Assembly: GCA_947571655.1 (NCBI GenBank)
Contig: CANOYR010000003.1
Span: 67,408-102,834, forward strand
DNA: 35,427 bases
Source: an uncultured Caryophanales bacterium
GTDB lineage: Bacteria; Bacillota_I; Bacilli_A; RF39; UBA660
Direction: 5' to 3'
Shown here: positions 13,670 to 20,963 of the stretch, piece after piece
Position numbering within the stretch: position 1 is the stretch's first letter
How the letters are laid out: every line of letters starts with the position of its first letter
Made by a program: the position numbers and the translations under genes
The notes under the pieces: model-generated
Told to the model about the DNA's origin: nothing
The model's database searches: none
The model's input: only the letters and a program-made list of their open reading frames with translations

Positions 13670-13844
13670 TACATTACCATTATTTAAAACAAAAAACGGA
13701 AGCTATATAAGTCCTAAAATATCTAAAAAAGCATTAGAAGAAATGTGTAAAGAATCATTTCAAATAGTTATTTCCAAAAATAGAAACAAAGAAAATGAAT
13801 TCAGTCCAGAATATACAATTTTTATAGTAGGAGATAGACATTAA
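13659..13844 (+). CDS. Small phage protein, unknown function
   Basis: This gene encodes 61 residues, beginning MQSNTLPLFKTKNGSYIS and ending with a hydrophobic strand (YTIFIVGDRH). It overlaps the previous gene by 11 bases and the next by one base. No family was recognised. Confidence 0.6.
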   Translation: MQSNTLPLFKTKNGSYISPKISKKALEEMCKESFQIVISKNRNKENEFSPEYTIFIVGDRH

Positions 13845-14128
13845 TGTATAAAATGACAAACTGTAAGAATTGCGGAAGTGCATTACATAATCAAAATTCT
13901 AGGATATGTAAATGTGAATATTGTGGAACAGAGTATCATTTAGATGATTTAGGTCGAATAGAAGAATATAAAGTAAAATTAGACGTTATGGGAAGAGAAA
14001 TGATGTTTTATATTTCTGAGATAAGATGTGAGCCAACAACTATTGATTGTACTTGTTGGTACGATAAAATTCCACGTCATATTGTAGAGAGAAATAACTT
14101 TGAAATAACATTAGTGAGTTTAAATTAA
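13844..14128 (+). CDS. Zinc-ribbon protein
   Basis: This gene encodes 94 residues. The N-terminal CKNCGSALHNQN, followed by CKCEYCGTEYH, forms a classic four-cysteine zinc ribbon (about residues 6-31). A beta-rich region with two further cysteines follows. Zinc ribbons of this kind often mediate nucleic acid or protein binding; the specific role is unknown. It is coupled by a one-base overlap to the next gene. Confidence 0.72.
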   Translation: MYKMTNCKNCGSALHNQNSRICKCEYCGTEYHLDDLGRIEEYKVKLDVMGREMMFYISEIRCEPTTIDCTCWYDKIPRHIVERNNFEITLVSLN

Positions 14129-14649
14129 TGCAATATTTAGTTGATGAAAACGGTGAAGTTAAAGAAATATTTAAAGAAGATGAAAGTGTTGCTAGATTAA
14201 AAAAAGGAGATAGAGTTGTAAGGGGTGGTAGTATCGAGTATTTACTTGGTACTATCACTGTTAAATTCAATAAATTTATTAAAGTAAATGATCTAGCCTG
14301 TCTTGAATTAAAAAAATATGGAGATTATATCTTTCTCTTATTTCAATATGTCGGCTTTGCCGATGGAATTCTTTCCTTTAGCAATGGTAGAAGATTAAGA
14401 CCTAAATTTTTATATGGATTATTAGCAAGTAAAAGAAAAAATGGCTCTACTGTAGTAAAAGAATTGGTTGAATTAGAAGTATTACACAAACACAAAGATG
14501 GTAGAACATATTATTTTACATTCAATCCATATATAGCAGTAAAAGGGAATAGAATTACAAAAGAATTATATGAAGAATTTAAAGATAGTAAATATAAAAC
14601 ATTGGGAGATAATTTGTTGAATGTGAGTAGGATAATAGAAGAAAGATGA
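14128..14649 (+). CDS. Winged-helix-like protein, possible RepL-type DNA-binding protein
   Basis: This gene encodes 173 residues. The N-terminal part has beta strands; the central and C-terminal part (about 85-140) holds GRRLRPKFLYGLLAS, then VVKELVELEVLHKHKDGRTY with YFTFNPYIAVKGNR. That order of helices and a wing ending in a 'FNPYIAVKG' strand resembles the winged-helix domain of RepL-like replication proteins and some phage regulators. No catalytic motif is present. It precedes an HTH-like gene by a four-base overlap, and the pair may regulate or initiate replication. Family call is tentative. Confidence 0.45.
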   Translation: MQYLVDENGEVKEIFKEDESVARLKKGDRVVRGGSIEYLLGTITVKFNKFIKVNDLACLELKKYGDYIFLLFQYVGFADGILSFSNGRRLRPKFLYGLLASKRKNGSTVVKELVELEVLHKHKDGRTYYFTFNPYIAVKGNRITKELYEEFKDSKYKTLGDNLLNVSRIIEER

Positions 14650-14951
14650 TAAATGTAAATGATTATATAAAAACATTATTAAAAAAGAAAAAATGGACTT
14701 TACAACAATTTTCTGACGAAATTAATAAAGTAAAAGAAGAAAGTGGCCTTTTAACTAAAACAACACCACAAAATATATCTAATTTTTTAAATCAAACAGA
14801 CGATAAACATATTTTGAGACCAAAACAGTTAGTTACATGGGAAAAGGCATTAGGACTTCCTTATGATACTTTAGTAAATATGGTAGAATTACCAAAAAGT
14901 AAAAATGGAATAAAAGAATTAGAAGAACTAAAACGAAAGGTAAGAAAATGA
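14646..14951 (+). CDS. Helix-turn-helix (XRE-like) DNA-binding protein
   Basis: This gene encodes 101 residues. The N-terminal segment KKKWTLQQFSDEINKVKEES, followed by TTPQNISNFLNQ, has the layout of an XRE-type helix-turn-helix with an extended turn. The C-terminal part is a charged helix. It is embedded in the middle cluster rather than divergently transcribed, so it is unlikely to be a classic lysogeny repressor; it may be a middle/late regulator. Confidence 0.6.
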   Translation: MINVNDYIKTLLKKKKWTLQQFSDEINKVKEESGLLTKTTPQNISNFLNQTDDKHILRPKQLVTWEKALGLPYDTLVNMVELPKSKNGIKELEELKRKVRK

Positions 14952-15136
14952 AAATATATGCAATAAGAAAAAAGAAAACAGGTGAATTAATTAAACCAGA
15001 TTCATACCGCAATAGCACGCCTAAATTTTATCCAAAAGTTAGATTTGCAAAATGTGCAATGACATTTCATGATTTGTCATTAAATGATTATGAAATAGTT
15101 GAATTTGAATTAACAAATGAAAAGGTAGTAAGTTAA
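14948..15136 (+). CDS. Small basic phage protein, unknown function
   Basis: This gene encodes 62 residues starting MKIYAIRKKKTGELI, a pattern seen in many small phage proteins with a beta-rich fold. It is coupled to the previous gene by an ATGA overlap and to the next by one base. Function is unknown. Confidence 0.65.
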   Translation: MKIYAIRKKKTGELIKPDSYRNSTPKFYPKVRFAKCAMTFHDLSLNDYEIVEFELTNEKVVS

Positions 15137-15321
15137 TGTGGAAAATTATCATTTTAAGTATATTAATAGTGGCACTATGTTTTGTACTTAGTGGGATATT
15201 CTTTTGGGGGTTAGGTTTATTAATAATTAGTGTATTTAATATCGCCTATACTTGGACTTTTATGCATGGTTTATGTGTATCAATAGTACTTTTTGTATTG
15301 AGCAGTATGTTTAAAGGATAG
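15136..15321 (+). CDS. Small membrane protein with two transmembrane segments
   Basis: This gene encodes 61 residues, almost entirely hydrophobic: segment one IIILSILIVALCFVLSGIFF and segment two near residues 40-58 (LCVSIVLFVLSSMF). There is no lysis-gene context; it lies directly before the packaging genes. It could act on the host membrane, for example in exclusion or physiology. Function is unknown. Confidence 0.62.
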   Translation: MWKIIILSILIVALCFVLSGIFFWGLGLLIISVFNIAYTWTFMHGLCVSIVLFVLSSMFKG

Positions 15322-15324
15322 TAA

Positions 15325-15549
15325 ATGAAAATATTTAGAAGAAAACAAAAAACTAAAAATAGGATGTTAAAAGCTCTTAGAAGTTTTGACATGGGTATAG
15401 AAGGATATCATGTTCGTGAAGGAGAATATATATTTATTACCAATGATAAAGAATATCATAAAATACTCTTTATTACTGAAGATAGAGCAAAAGAACTTTT
15501 AGAAAAGAAGATAGATGATGAAGCCATTGTAGAAGAAGCGGAGTTATAA
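15325..15549 (+). CDS. Small phage protein, unknown function
   Basis: This gene encodes 74 residues with a basic N-terminus (FRRKQKTKNRMLKALRSF) and an acidic C-terminus. No domain was recognised. It ends eight bases before the large terminase gene and probably shares its transcript. Confidence 0.62.
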   Translation: MKIFRRKQKTKNRMLKALRSFDMGIEGYHVREGEYIFITNDKEYHKILFITEDRAKELLEKKIDDEAIVEEAEL

Positions 15550-15557
15550 AAAAACAG

Positions 15558-17345
15558 ATGGCATATAAAAAAGGCGACAAGATCGCAATTAATATGCCAA
15601 AGCAAGATAAAATAATAAATAAATATGAAGATACAATTAGAGATTTAACTAATATATTATCCTCTAAAAAATATAACGAAACAGAAAAGTTGGAATGTGC
15701 TAATATGCTTATTCCAGTTTTAGAAGGCTGGTTTAATGATGATGAACACCAATCTACTCAATATGCTAAAAGACATTTAATTCCTTTATTATATAAATTA
15801 GTCGATAAATCATCAGTAGAGTTGATGAGTGACTTTTTTGATGTATATAAAAATTTATATTGTTTTTGTGCTAAAAGAGACTTTGAATGTTTTGTAGATT
15901 ATATGGAATGGGATATGCCTAAAAAGGTCTTAGCACCACGTAGAGATGTTTTAAAACCATATATTGACGCATTACAAGAAATAGCTTTCAATACTAAAAT
16001 TGAATATTTGATTGTGTCTCTCCCTCCATCTTTTGGAAAGAGTTATATATTAAATAATTTTACCGCATGGTCTTATGGATTAGATATAAATAATTCTAAT
16101 TTAAGAATATCTTATTCTTATGACTTAGTTGCTGGATTCAGCAGAATGGTTAAAAGTCTTGTAGCAAGTCCCAAATTTGCCGAAGTATTTTCTCAATATT
16201 CTTTATATAATGGAAAATGTTTTGATGTAGATCAATTAGAAAACTGGCATATTAAAAATGCAATGGCGCCAAAAAGTCATATAGCAAGAACACGTGAAGG
16301 TTCGACTACTGGTGAAAGAGCAAACTTTGCTATTATGTTTGATGATTTGTGTAAAGGTGCAGATGAGGCAAATAGCGTTGAAGTTCATAGAAAGAATTAT
16401 GATAGATGGTCAACTGAATGGTGGAACAGAAAAGCAAATAATAATGTTAAGTATATTTTTGTGGGTACATTGTGGTGTCCAGAAGACCTATTAAATAAAA
16501 TAAAAGAAGATAGAGAATCTTTATCTAGGTTTATTGATACAGACAAGCCATATACACAAATTACTGAAGATGGTACAACAATTCTTATTAGAATACCTAT
16601 GCTAGATGAAAACGGAAAGACTACTTGCGAAGAAGTGTATCCGCAAGATAAAGCAGAGTTTATTAAAAAGTCAACTGATCCATTTTTATATAGTGCTATT
16701 TATCAACAAGAACCAATTGCGCCAACTGGAAGAGAGTTTGCAGATGAATTATTATTACATTATGAACAATTACCATTAAATGAAGATGGAACACCTGCTT
16801 ATGGCAATAGTTGTTTTGCCACACTCGATCCTGCAAGAAAAGGAAAAGATAATGTTTCTATGCCAATCTGTGTACATGGGAATGATGATTACTATTATAT
16901 GATTGATTGTATTTTTCAACAAAAACCTATGACAGATTTATATGATGAAATAGTTGATAAAATTATAGAGTATCAAATCATTGATTTTGTAATAGAAAAT
17001 AATACAGATACATCGTTAAGAACTGTTATTGAGGACAAGCTTAAGGCGAAACAGTATTATTTATGTAATATTAGAGAAAAATATAATACGGTTAATAAAG
17101 AGCAAAGAATAAAAGACTCGAGAGGAATTGTAAGAGGAAGAATAAAATTTAAAGAAAAACAGAAATATTTGCCGAATAGTGATTATGGCAGATTTATGAA
17201 AAACTTGAATTATTATTCTTTTGATTATCCATCTAAACACGATGACGCACCAGATTCAATTAGTATGTTTGCAAACGAAATAATTTTAGGAACAAATAAG
17301 GTATCAAAACCTATTCCAATTGACAGAAGAGAATGGGGAATATAA
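15558..17345 (+). CDS. terL: Terminase large subunit (packaging ATPase-nuclease)
   Basis: TerL powers DNA translocation into the prohead and cuts concatemers. The 595-residue protein has an N-terminal ATPase with Walker A-like VSLPPSFGKSYIL (about 154-166) and Walker B NFAIMFDDL (about 256-264). The C-terminal RNase H-like nuclease has ATLDPARKGKDN (about 422-433), DFVIENNTD (about 480-488) and the final acidic DDAPDSISMFANE. Length and motif order are normal. No close ribosome binding site precedes ATG 15558 (GGAG is about 14 bases upstream). It is the last gene before a promoter-terminator leader. Confidence 0.95.
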   Translation: MAYKKGDKIAINMPKQDKIINKYEDTIRDLTNILSSKKYNETEKLECANMLIPVLEGWFNDDEHQSTQYAKRHLIPLLYKLVDKSSVELMSDFFDVYKNLYCFCAKRDFECFVDYMEWDMPKKVLAPRRDVLKPYIDALQEIAFNTKIEYLIVSLPPSFGKSYILNNFTAWSYGLDINNSNLRISYSYDLVAGFSRMVKSLVASPKFAEVFSQYSLYNGKCFDVDQLENWHIKNAMAPKSHIARTREGSTTGERANFAIMFDDLCKGADEANSVEVHRKNYDRWSTEWWNRKANNNVKYIFVGTLWCPEDLLNKIKEDRESLSRFIDTDKPYTQITEDGTTILIRIPMLDENGKTTCEEVYPQDKAEFIKKSTDPFLYSAIYQQEPIAPTGREFADELLLHYEQLPLNEDGTPAYGNSCFATLDPARKGKDNVSMPICVHGNDDYYYMIDCIFQQKPMTDLYDEIVDKIIEYQIIDFVIENNTDTSLRTVIEDKLKAKQYYLCNIREKYNTVNKEQRIKDSRGIVRGRIKFKEKQKYLPNSDYGRFMKNLNYYSFDYPSKHDDAPDSISMFANEIILGTNKVSKPIPIDRREWGI

Positions 17346-17371
17346 TTTTTTTAAATAGGTACAACACTTCC

Positions 17372-17400
17372 TTGATTTAATATTTTATATGTGATATAAA
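17372..17400 (+). promoter_or_regulatory. Candidate late promoter before the portal gene
   Basis: TTGATT (17372-17377) is followed by a 17-base spacer and TATAAA (17395-17400), a good sigma-A-type promoter in the gap after TerL. Transcripts would start near 17407, immediately within a stable hairpin, and must pass a strong terminator to reach the head genes. Confidence 0.65.
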
Positions 17401-17402
17401 AA

Positions 17403-17436
17403 GCACGATAGATATGTTTTTATATATTTATCTTGC
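17403..17436 (+). promoter_or_regulatory. Stable hairpin at the 5' end of the late leader
   Basis: GCACGATAGATAT (17403-17415) pairs with ATATATTTATCTTGC around a T-rich loop, giving about 12 pairs with a single mismatch. It lies right after the predicted promoter and before the terminator. It may be an antitermination signal or a 5' stability hairpin. Confidence 0.55.
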
Positions 17437-17442
17437 TTTGGT

Positions 17443-17493
17443 CGGAGCATAAGGACTATGAAAAAATAAATGGTTTTTATGCTCTGTTTTTTT
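17443..17493 (+). terminator. Strong rho-independent terminator upstream of portal
   Basis: A 10-pair stem (17443-17452 with 17477-17486; core GAGCATAA/TTATGCTC) is followed by seven T residues (17487-17493). It ends transcripts from the TerL side and also lies downstream of the late promoter, so it can act as an attenuator for the structural operon. Confidence 0.8.
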
Positions 17494-17523
17494 ATTTTAT
17501 AGAGTATTTAGTAAAGGATATGA

Positions 17524-18987
17524 ATGGAAGAATATGTAAAGGATGTTCCTATAGAAAAAAGACTATATGGACGAAAAAAAATTTATGCAGATTATAGCCC
17601 AAGCGAGATAAATAAGGAAACAATTCAAAAAATATTAAATGATAAATTTTATATACACGAAAAAAATTCTCAAGAAATAGATTATTTATACAAGTATTAC
17701 AAAGGAAAACAACCAATTTTAGGAAAAAAGAAAGTTGTTCGTGAAAATATTAATAACATAGTTTTAGAAAATAATGCTTTATTTGCTGTTGAATTTAAAA
17801 AAGGTTATGTTTTTGGTGAACCTATTCAATATGTTCAAAGAGGAGACATAGCTAATGCAGAAGTAGCTATATTAAATAGTTATATGACAGCTGAAGATAA
17901 ACATGGAAAAGATTGTGAACTAGCAGAGTGGCTATATATTGCAGGAATTGGTGTACGAATGATACTAGCTGAATCGGAAAATGAGGAAAGTCCATTTACT
18001 GTTTATAATTTAGATCCTAGAACATCTTTTAAAGTTTATCAAAATGGATTAGGCAATAAAGAATTATTTGGTTGTGTATATTTTATACAAGATGATGGAT
18101 CTAAAAAAGGTTCTATATATACTAAAAACAAGGCATATGCCTTTAAAGGTGATATAGGAAAGTTTGAGGTAAGCGAGATTAATGATAAGTATAATGGTAG
18201 TCATATTTTAGGAAGAGTTCCTATTTTTGAATATCAATTAAATCAATCGAGATTAGGAATATTAGAAATTATATTATCGATGACTAATGCCCTAAATAAA
18301 ATATCATCTAATGACTTAGATGGCTTAGAACAGTTCATACAATCATTAGTTGTATTCGTTAACAATGACGTTGACGCTGAAACATTTAAAGAATTGATGG
18401 AACTAGGGGCAGTTAAAGTCAAGAGTGAGAATCCAAGTTCTCCAGCAGATGTAAAACTATTAATTAATCAATTAAATCATAGTGATACAAAAGTAATTTA
18501 TGACAGAATTTATAATAACTTATTGACTATAATTGGAATTCCAACTTCTAAAAAAACTTCTTCTGGTGGAGATACTGGACAAGCTGTTCAATTATCAGAA
18601 GGATGGGAAATTGCAAACGATAGAGCTAAGCAAGACGAACTTGCTTTCAAATCAGTTGCAAAAGAAGAATTGAAATTTATTTTAGATATTTGTAAGAAAG
18701 CTGTAGCAAGTGGAATTACAAAATTGACTGTAAAAGATGTTGAGATTAAATTTACAAGACATAAATTAGATAATTTATTAGTAAAAACACAAGCATTATT
18801 AAATATGGTTAAGTCTGGAATGGCATTTGATTGTGCTTTGATTATCAGTGGATTATGTAGTGATCCAAATGAAGTATATTTAAAGTCTATGGAATTCTAT
18901 GGTGGTAAGGAAAAATGGATTTCCTATTTTGCTAATCAAAGTAAAAATAGTAAAGAATCTATAAATCAAAAACAAGATAGAGCTTAA
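17524..18987 (+). CDS. Portal protein (SPP1 gp6-like)
   Basis: The portal is the dodecameric channel through which DNA enters and leaves the head and to which terminase docks. The 487-residue protein has the family hallmark near the N-terminus: IDYLYKYYKGKQPILGKK, then NNIVLENNALFAVEFKKGYV with FGEPIQY (about 45-100), and the later SKKTSSGGDTGQAVQLSEG region typical of PF05133 portals. Length is normal. AAAGGA lies before ATG 17524. It is the first head gene after the attenuator-like leader and is followed not by a minor head protein but by four tRNA genes. Confidence 0.93.
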   Translation: MEEYVKDVPIEKRLYGRKKIYADYSPSEINKETIQKILNDKFYIHEKNSQEIDYLYKYYKGKQPILGKKKVVRENINNIVLENNALFAVEFKKGYVFGEPIQYVQRGDIANAEVAILNSYMTAEDKHGKDCELAEWLYIAGIGVRMILAESENEESPFTVYNLDPRTSFKVYQNGLGNKELFGCVYFIQDDGSKKGSIYTKNKAYAFKGDIGKFEVSEINDKYNGSHILGRVPIFEYQLNQSRLGILEIILSMTNALNKISSNDLDGLEQFIQSLVVFVNNDVDAETFKELMELGAVKVKSENPSSPADVKLLINQLNHSDTKVIYDRIYNNLLTIIGIPTSKKTSSGGDTGQAVQLSEGWEIANDRAKQDELAFKSVAKEELKFILDICKKAVASGITKLTVKDVEIKFTRHKLDNLLVKTQALLNMVKSGMAFDCALIISGLCSDPNEVYLKSMEFYGGKEKWISYFANQSKNSKESINQKQDRA

Positions 18988-19012
18988 GTTACCTGTGTTG
19001 GGCTTAAGCCAA
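18984..19012 (+). repeat. Inverted repeat at portal stop, before the tRNA cluster
   Basis: GCTTAAG near the stop codon is repeated in inverted form about 15 bases later (CTTAAGC), forming a 7-bp hairpin with a ~14-nt loop immediately upstream of tRNA-Trp. It may separate portal mRNA from tRNA processing. Confidence 0.45.
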
Positions 19013-19015
19013 TAC

Positions 19016-19090
19016 TGGTAGATGATGTAATTGGTAACATAATGGTCTCCAAAACCATTTTTCTAGGTTCAAATCCTAGTCTATCAGCCA
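19016..19090 (+). tRNA. tRNA-Trp (CCA), CCA encoded
   Basis: The acceptor TGGTAGA/TCTATCA has one G-U pair. The anticodon stem ATGGT/ACCAT with loop CTCCAAA gives anticodon CCA, reading UGG. The T-loop TTCAAAT, discriminator G and encoded CCA are in place. It is the first of four tRNAs inserted between portal and scaffold genes. Confidence 0.92.
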
Positions 19091-19094
19091 AAAT

Positions 19095-19169
19095 GGGATA
19101 TTAGTATAAAGGTTAGTATAAGTGCCTTCCAAGCATTTGGTATCAGTTCAAGTCTGATATATCCCTCCA
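19095..19169 (+). tRNA. tRNA-Gly (TCC), CCA encoded
   Basis: The acceptor GGGATAT/ATATCCC is perfect. The anticodon stem AGTGC/GCATT with loop CTTCCAA gives anticodon TCC, which reads GGA and GGG. The T-arm ATCAG-TTCAAGT-CTGAT is intact, with discriminator T and encoded CCA. It lies four bases after tRNA-Trp. GGA is the commonest glycine codon in the phage genes. Confidence 0.92.
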
Positions 19170-19170
19170 T

Positions 19171-19245
19171 GGGAAGTTAGTGTAATGGTTATCACGATTG
19201 ACTGTCTATCAATCAATATGAGTTCGATTCTCATACTTCTCGCCA
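19171..19245 (+). tRNA. tRNA-Asp (GTC), CCA encoded
   Basis: The acceptor GGGAAGT/ACTTCTC has one G-U pair. The anticodon stem ATTGA/TCAAT with loop CTGTCTA gives anticodon GTC. The T-arm is ATGAG-TTCGATT-CTCAT; discriminator G and CCA are encoded. Position 37 is T instead of the usual A, as in the phage tRNA-Glu. Confidence 0.9.
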
Positions 19246-19248
19246 AAT

Positions 19249-19333
19249 GTCTGTGTGATGGAATTGGCAGACATAACGGACTTAAAATTCGTTGGGGAAA
19301 CCCGTACAGGTTCAAGTCCTGTCACAGACACCA
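19249..19333 (+). tRNA. tRNA-Leu (TAA), CCA encoded
   Basis: The acceptor GTCTGTG/CACAGAC is perfect, the anticodon loop CTTAAAA gives TAA (reads UUA), and a long variable arm (GGGGAAACCC region) is present as expected for class II tRNAs. The T-loop is TTCAAGT, with discriminator A and encoded CCA. UUA is the dominant leucine codon here. Confidence 0.93.
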
Positions 19334-19342
19334 ATAAATAGT

Positions 19343-19407
19343 TGCTCTTCGTATCAGAGCATAGATAGATACGACATTCAATTAGTCCACGAATGACTAT
19401 AACTCGT
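19343..19407 (+). promoter_or_regulatory. Tandem pseudoknot-like leader before the scaffold gene
   Basis: The first hairpin is TGCTCT/AGAGCA (19343-19348/19356-19361). Its whole 7-base loop TCGTATC is complementary to GATACGA at 19368-19374. The second hairpin is TAGTC/GACTA (19383-19387/19395-19399), and its loop contains ACGA, complementary to TCGT at 19404-19407. The scaffold ribosome binding site and start follow at once. This looks like two stacked H-type pseudoknots or switching hairpins. Confidence 0.45.
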
Positions 19408-19423
19408 AGAATGGAAAGGTTAA

Positions 19424-20029
19424 ATGAAAGAAAAAATTACAGAAATCTTAAATGACGAGACAATTGAGACAACAGAGGATAGAGTTGAGAAACTTGCTAA
19501 GGAATTAGCTTTATTAGTTATTCCTAAAGATAAGTATAACAAGTTATCCGAAAGAGTTGAAAAATTAGAATCAGAAAAGAAAGAAGCTCAAGAAAAGCTC
19601 GACGAATTAGAAAAGAAAAATATGACTGATGAGGAATTAAAAACAAAAGAATTGGCTGAAATTGAAAAAACAAAGAAAGAATTATCTTTTGAAAAAAATA
19701 AATTAAAAGCAAAAGACTTATTTAAATCAGCAAATGTTGATGAAAAACAGATTGAATCATTATTAGACAAGGTTGTAAGTGAAGATGAAACTAAAACACT
19801 TGAATTAACTAATAGTTTTATCGAAATTCTTAACGTTAAAGTAGATGAAACTAAGAAGAAAATTGAAACAGATTTATTGACTGGTACTCATAAACCTGAT
19901 ATCAAATCAAATGGAAATGAACCAAAGGAAATAACTTTGGAAGATTTTAAAAATATGTCTTATGGAGATAAGAAAAAATTATTTGCAGAAGATACTGAAA
20001 AATATAACGAATTAATAAAGCAAGTTTAA
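19424..20029 (+). CDS. Capsid scaffolding protein
   Basis: Scaffolding proteins guide capsid assembly and are removed before DNA packaging. This 201-residue protein is highly charged and almost entirely coiled coil (residues 15-110, e.g. KYNKLSERVEKLESEKKEAQ), with a less ordered C-terminus containing KPDIKSNGNEPKEITLEDF. Together with its place between portal and major capsid genes, this is typical of phage scaffolds. AAAGG precedes the start, just after the pseudoknot-like leader. Confidence 0.85.
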   Translation: MKEKITEILNDETIETTEDRVEKLAKELALLVIPKDKYNKLSERVEKLESEKKEAQEKLDELEKKNMTDEELKTKELAEIEKTKKELSFEKNKLKAKDLFKSANVDEKQIESLLDKVVSEDETKTLELTNSFIEILNVKVDETKKKIETDLLTGTHKPDIKSNGNEPKEITLEDFKNMSYGDKKKLFAEDTEKYNELIKQV

Positions 20030-20031
20030 AA

Positions 20032-20072
20032 AGAACATGAAAATCTTTGCACAGATAATCTTTTTATGTTCT
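20032..20072 (+). promoter_or_regulatory. Leader hairpin of the major capsid gene (shared-loop element, copy 1)
   Basis: Bases 20032-20043 pair with 20061-20072 in a 12-bp stem with one G-U pair, enclosing a 17-nt loop. Bases 20044-20063 are identical to 20 bases in the leader of the major tail gene (22906-22925), including TTGCACAGATAATC. The element ends about 25 bases before the capsid start codon. Confidence 0.65.
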
Positions 20073-20096
20073 CAATAGGGAGAAAATAACAAATTA

Positions 20097-20945
20097 ATGG
20101 AAACAAACTTAACAAAAATTGCAAACTTGTTCGTTCCAGAGGTTGTAGGGGCAGAAATTATCACAAAATTAGTTGATGATATTAAGTTTATGCCTTATGC
20201 AAAGTATAGAGATACTTTAAAGGGTACAGCTGGAGACGAAGTAACAAGATGGAAATATACATATATTGGAGACGCAGAAGAATTTACCGAAGGTAATGAT
20301 ATCAGCTATGGAGAATTAACACAAGTTCCTACTAAAATGAGAATTAAGAAAGCTGGACGTGGAGTTAAATTAACTGACGAAGCGGTATTAAATTCAGTAG
20401 GAGATGTTGAGGGAGAAGCAGTAAAACAAATTAGAATTGCAATCGCTCAAAAAATTGATAATGATTGTAAGACAGCTTTAGACGGAATTGAACCACAAAT
20501 GACTGTAGGAGATGGAACTAAAACAATTGGTGCTGAATTGGTAGAACTCGCACAGGAAAAATGGGGAGAAGATTTAGAAACACCTATGACATTATTAATT
20601 AATCCAAAACAAAGAAAAGAAATTCGTCATGATCCAGATTTTATTCCTGCAAGTGAAATTAAAGCAGAAATGATGATAACAGGTTCATTAGGACAAATTT
20701 TAGGATGTAATATCGTAGTTTCTAACAAAGTAAAAGCTGTAGATGGAAAGTACAACAACTATTTAATTAAAGGACAACCTTTAGTAATTGAAGTAAAAAG
20801 AGATATCATGCCAGAACGTGACCGTGATATTGATAAGAAAATTACAAAAATGAATGCCGATGTACATTATGGTGTTTACTTAGAGGAAGACCAAAACGCT
20901 GTAAAAATTGTTTCAAAAGCTACCGAAACAGACGCAACAGTTTAA
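20097..20945 (+). CDS. Major capsid protein (N4-gp56-like)
   Basis: This is the main shell protein of the head. The 282-residue protein begins METNLTKIANLFVPEVVGAE and has the region WKYTYIGDAEEFTEGNDISY followed by VPTKMRIKKAGRGVKLTDEA, all characteristic of the N4-gp56 family of HK97-fold capsid proteins. A later LINPKQRKEIRHDPDFIP segment also fits. No N-terminal delta domain is present, which agrees with the separate scaffold upstream. Ribosome binding site GGGAG is about 14 bases from the start, farther than usual, and a conserved hairpin lies just upstream. Confidence 0.9.
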   Translation: METNLTKIANLFVPEVVGAEIITKLVDDIKFMPYAKYRDTLKGTAGDEVTRWKYTYIGDAEEFTEGNDISYGELTQVPTKMRIKKAGRGVKLTDEAVLNSVGDVEGEAVKQIRIAIAQKIDNDCKTALDGIEPQMTVGDGTKTIGAELVELAQEKWGEDLETPMTLLINPKQRKEIRHDPDFIPASEIKAEMMITGSLGQILGCNIVVSNKVKAVDGKYNNYLIKGQPLVIEVKRDIMPERDRDIDKKITKMNADVHYGVYLEEDQNAVKIVSKATETDATV

Positions 20946-20963
20946 TAATAAGGAGTGTATCTA

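Noticed and set aside
16294..16494. 66-residue frame inside the large terminase gene
   Set aside because: It is a shifted frame of a gene with confirmed motifs.
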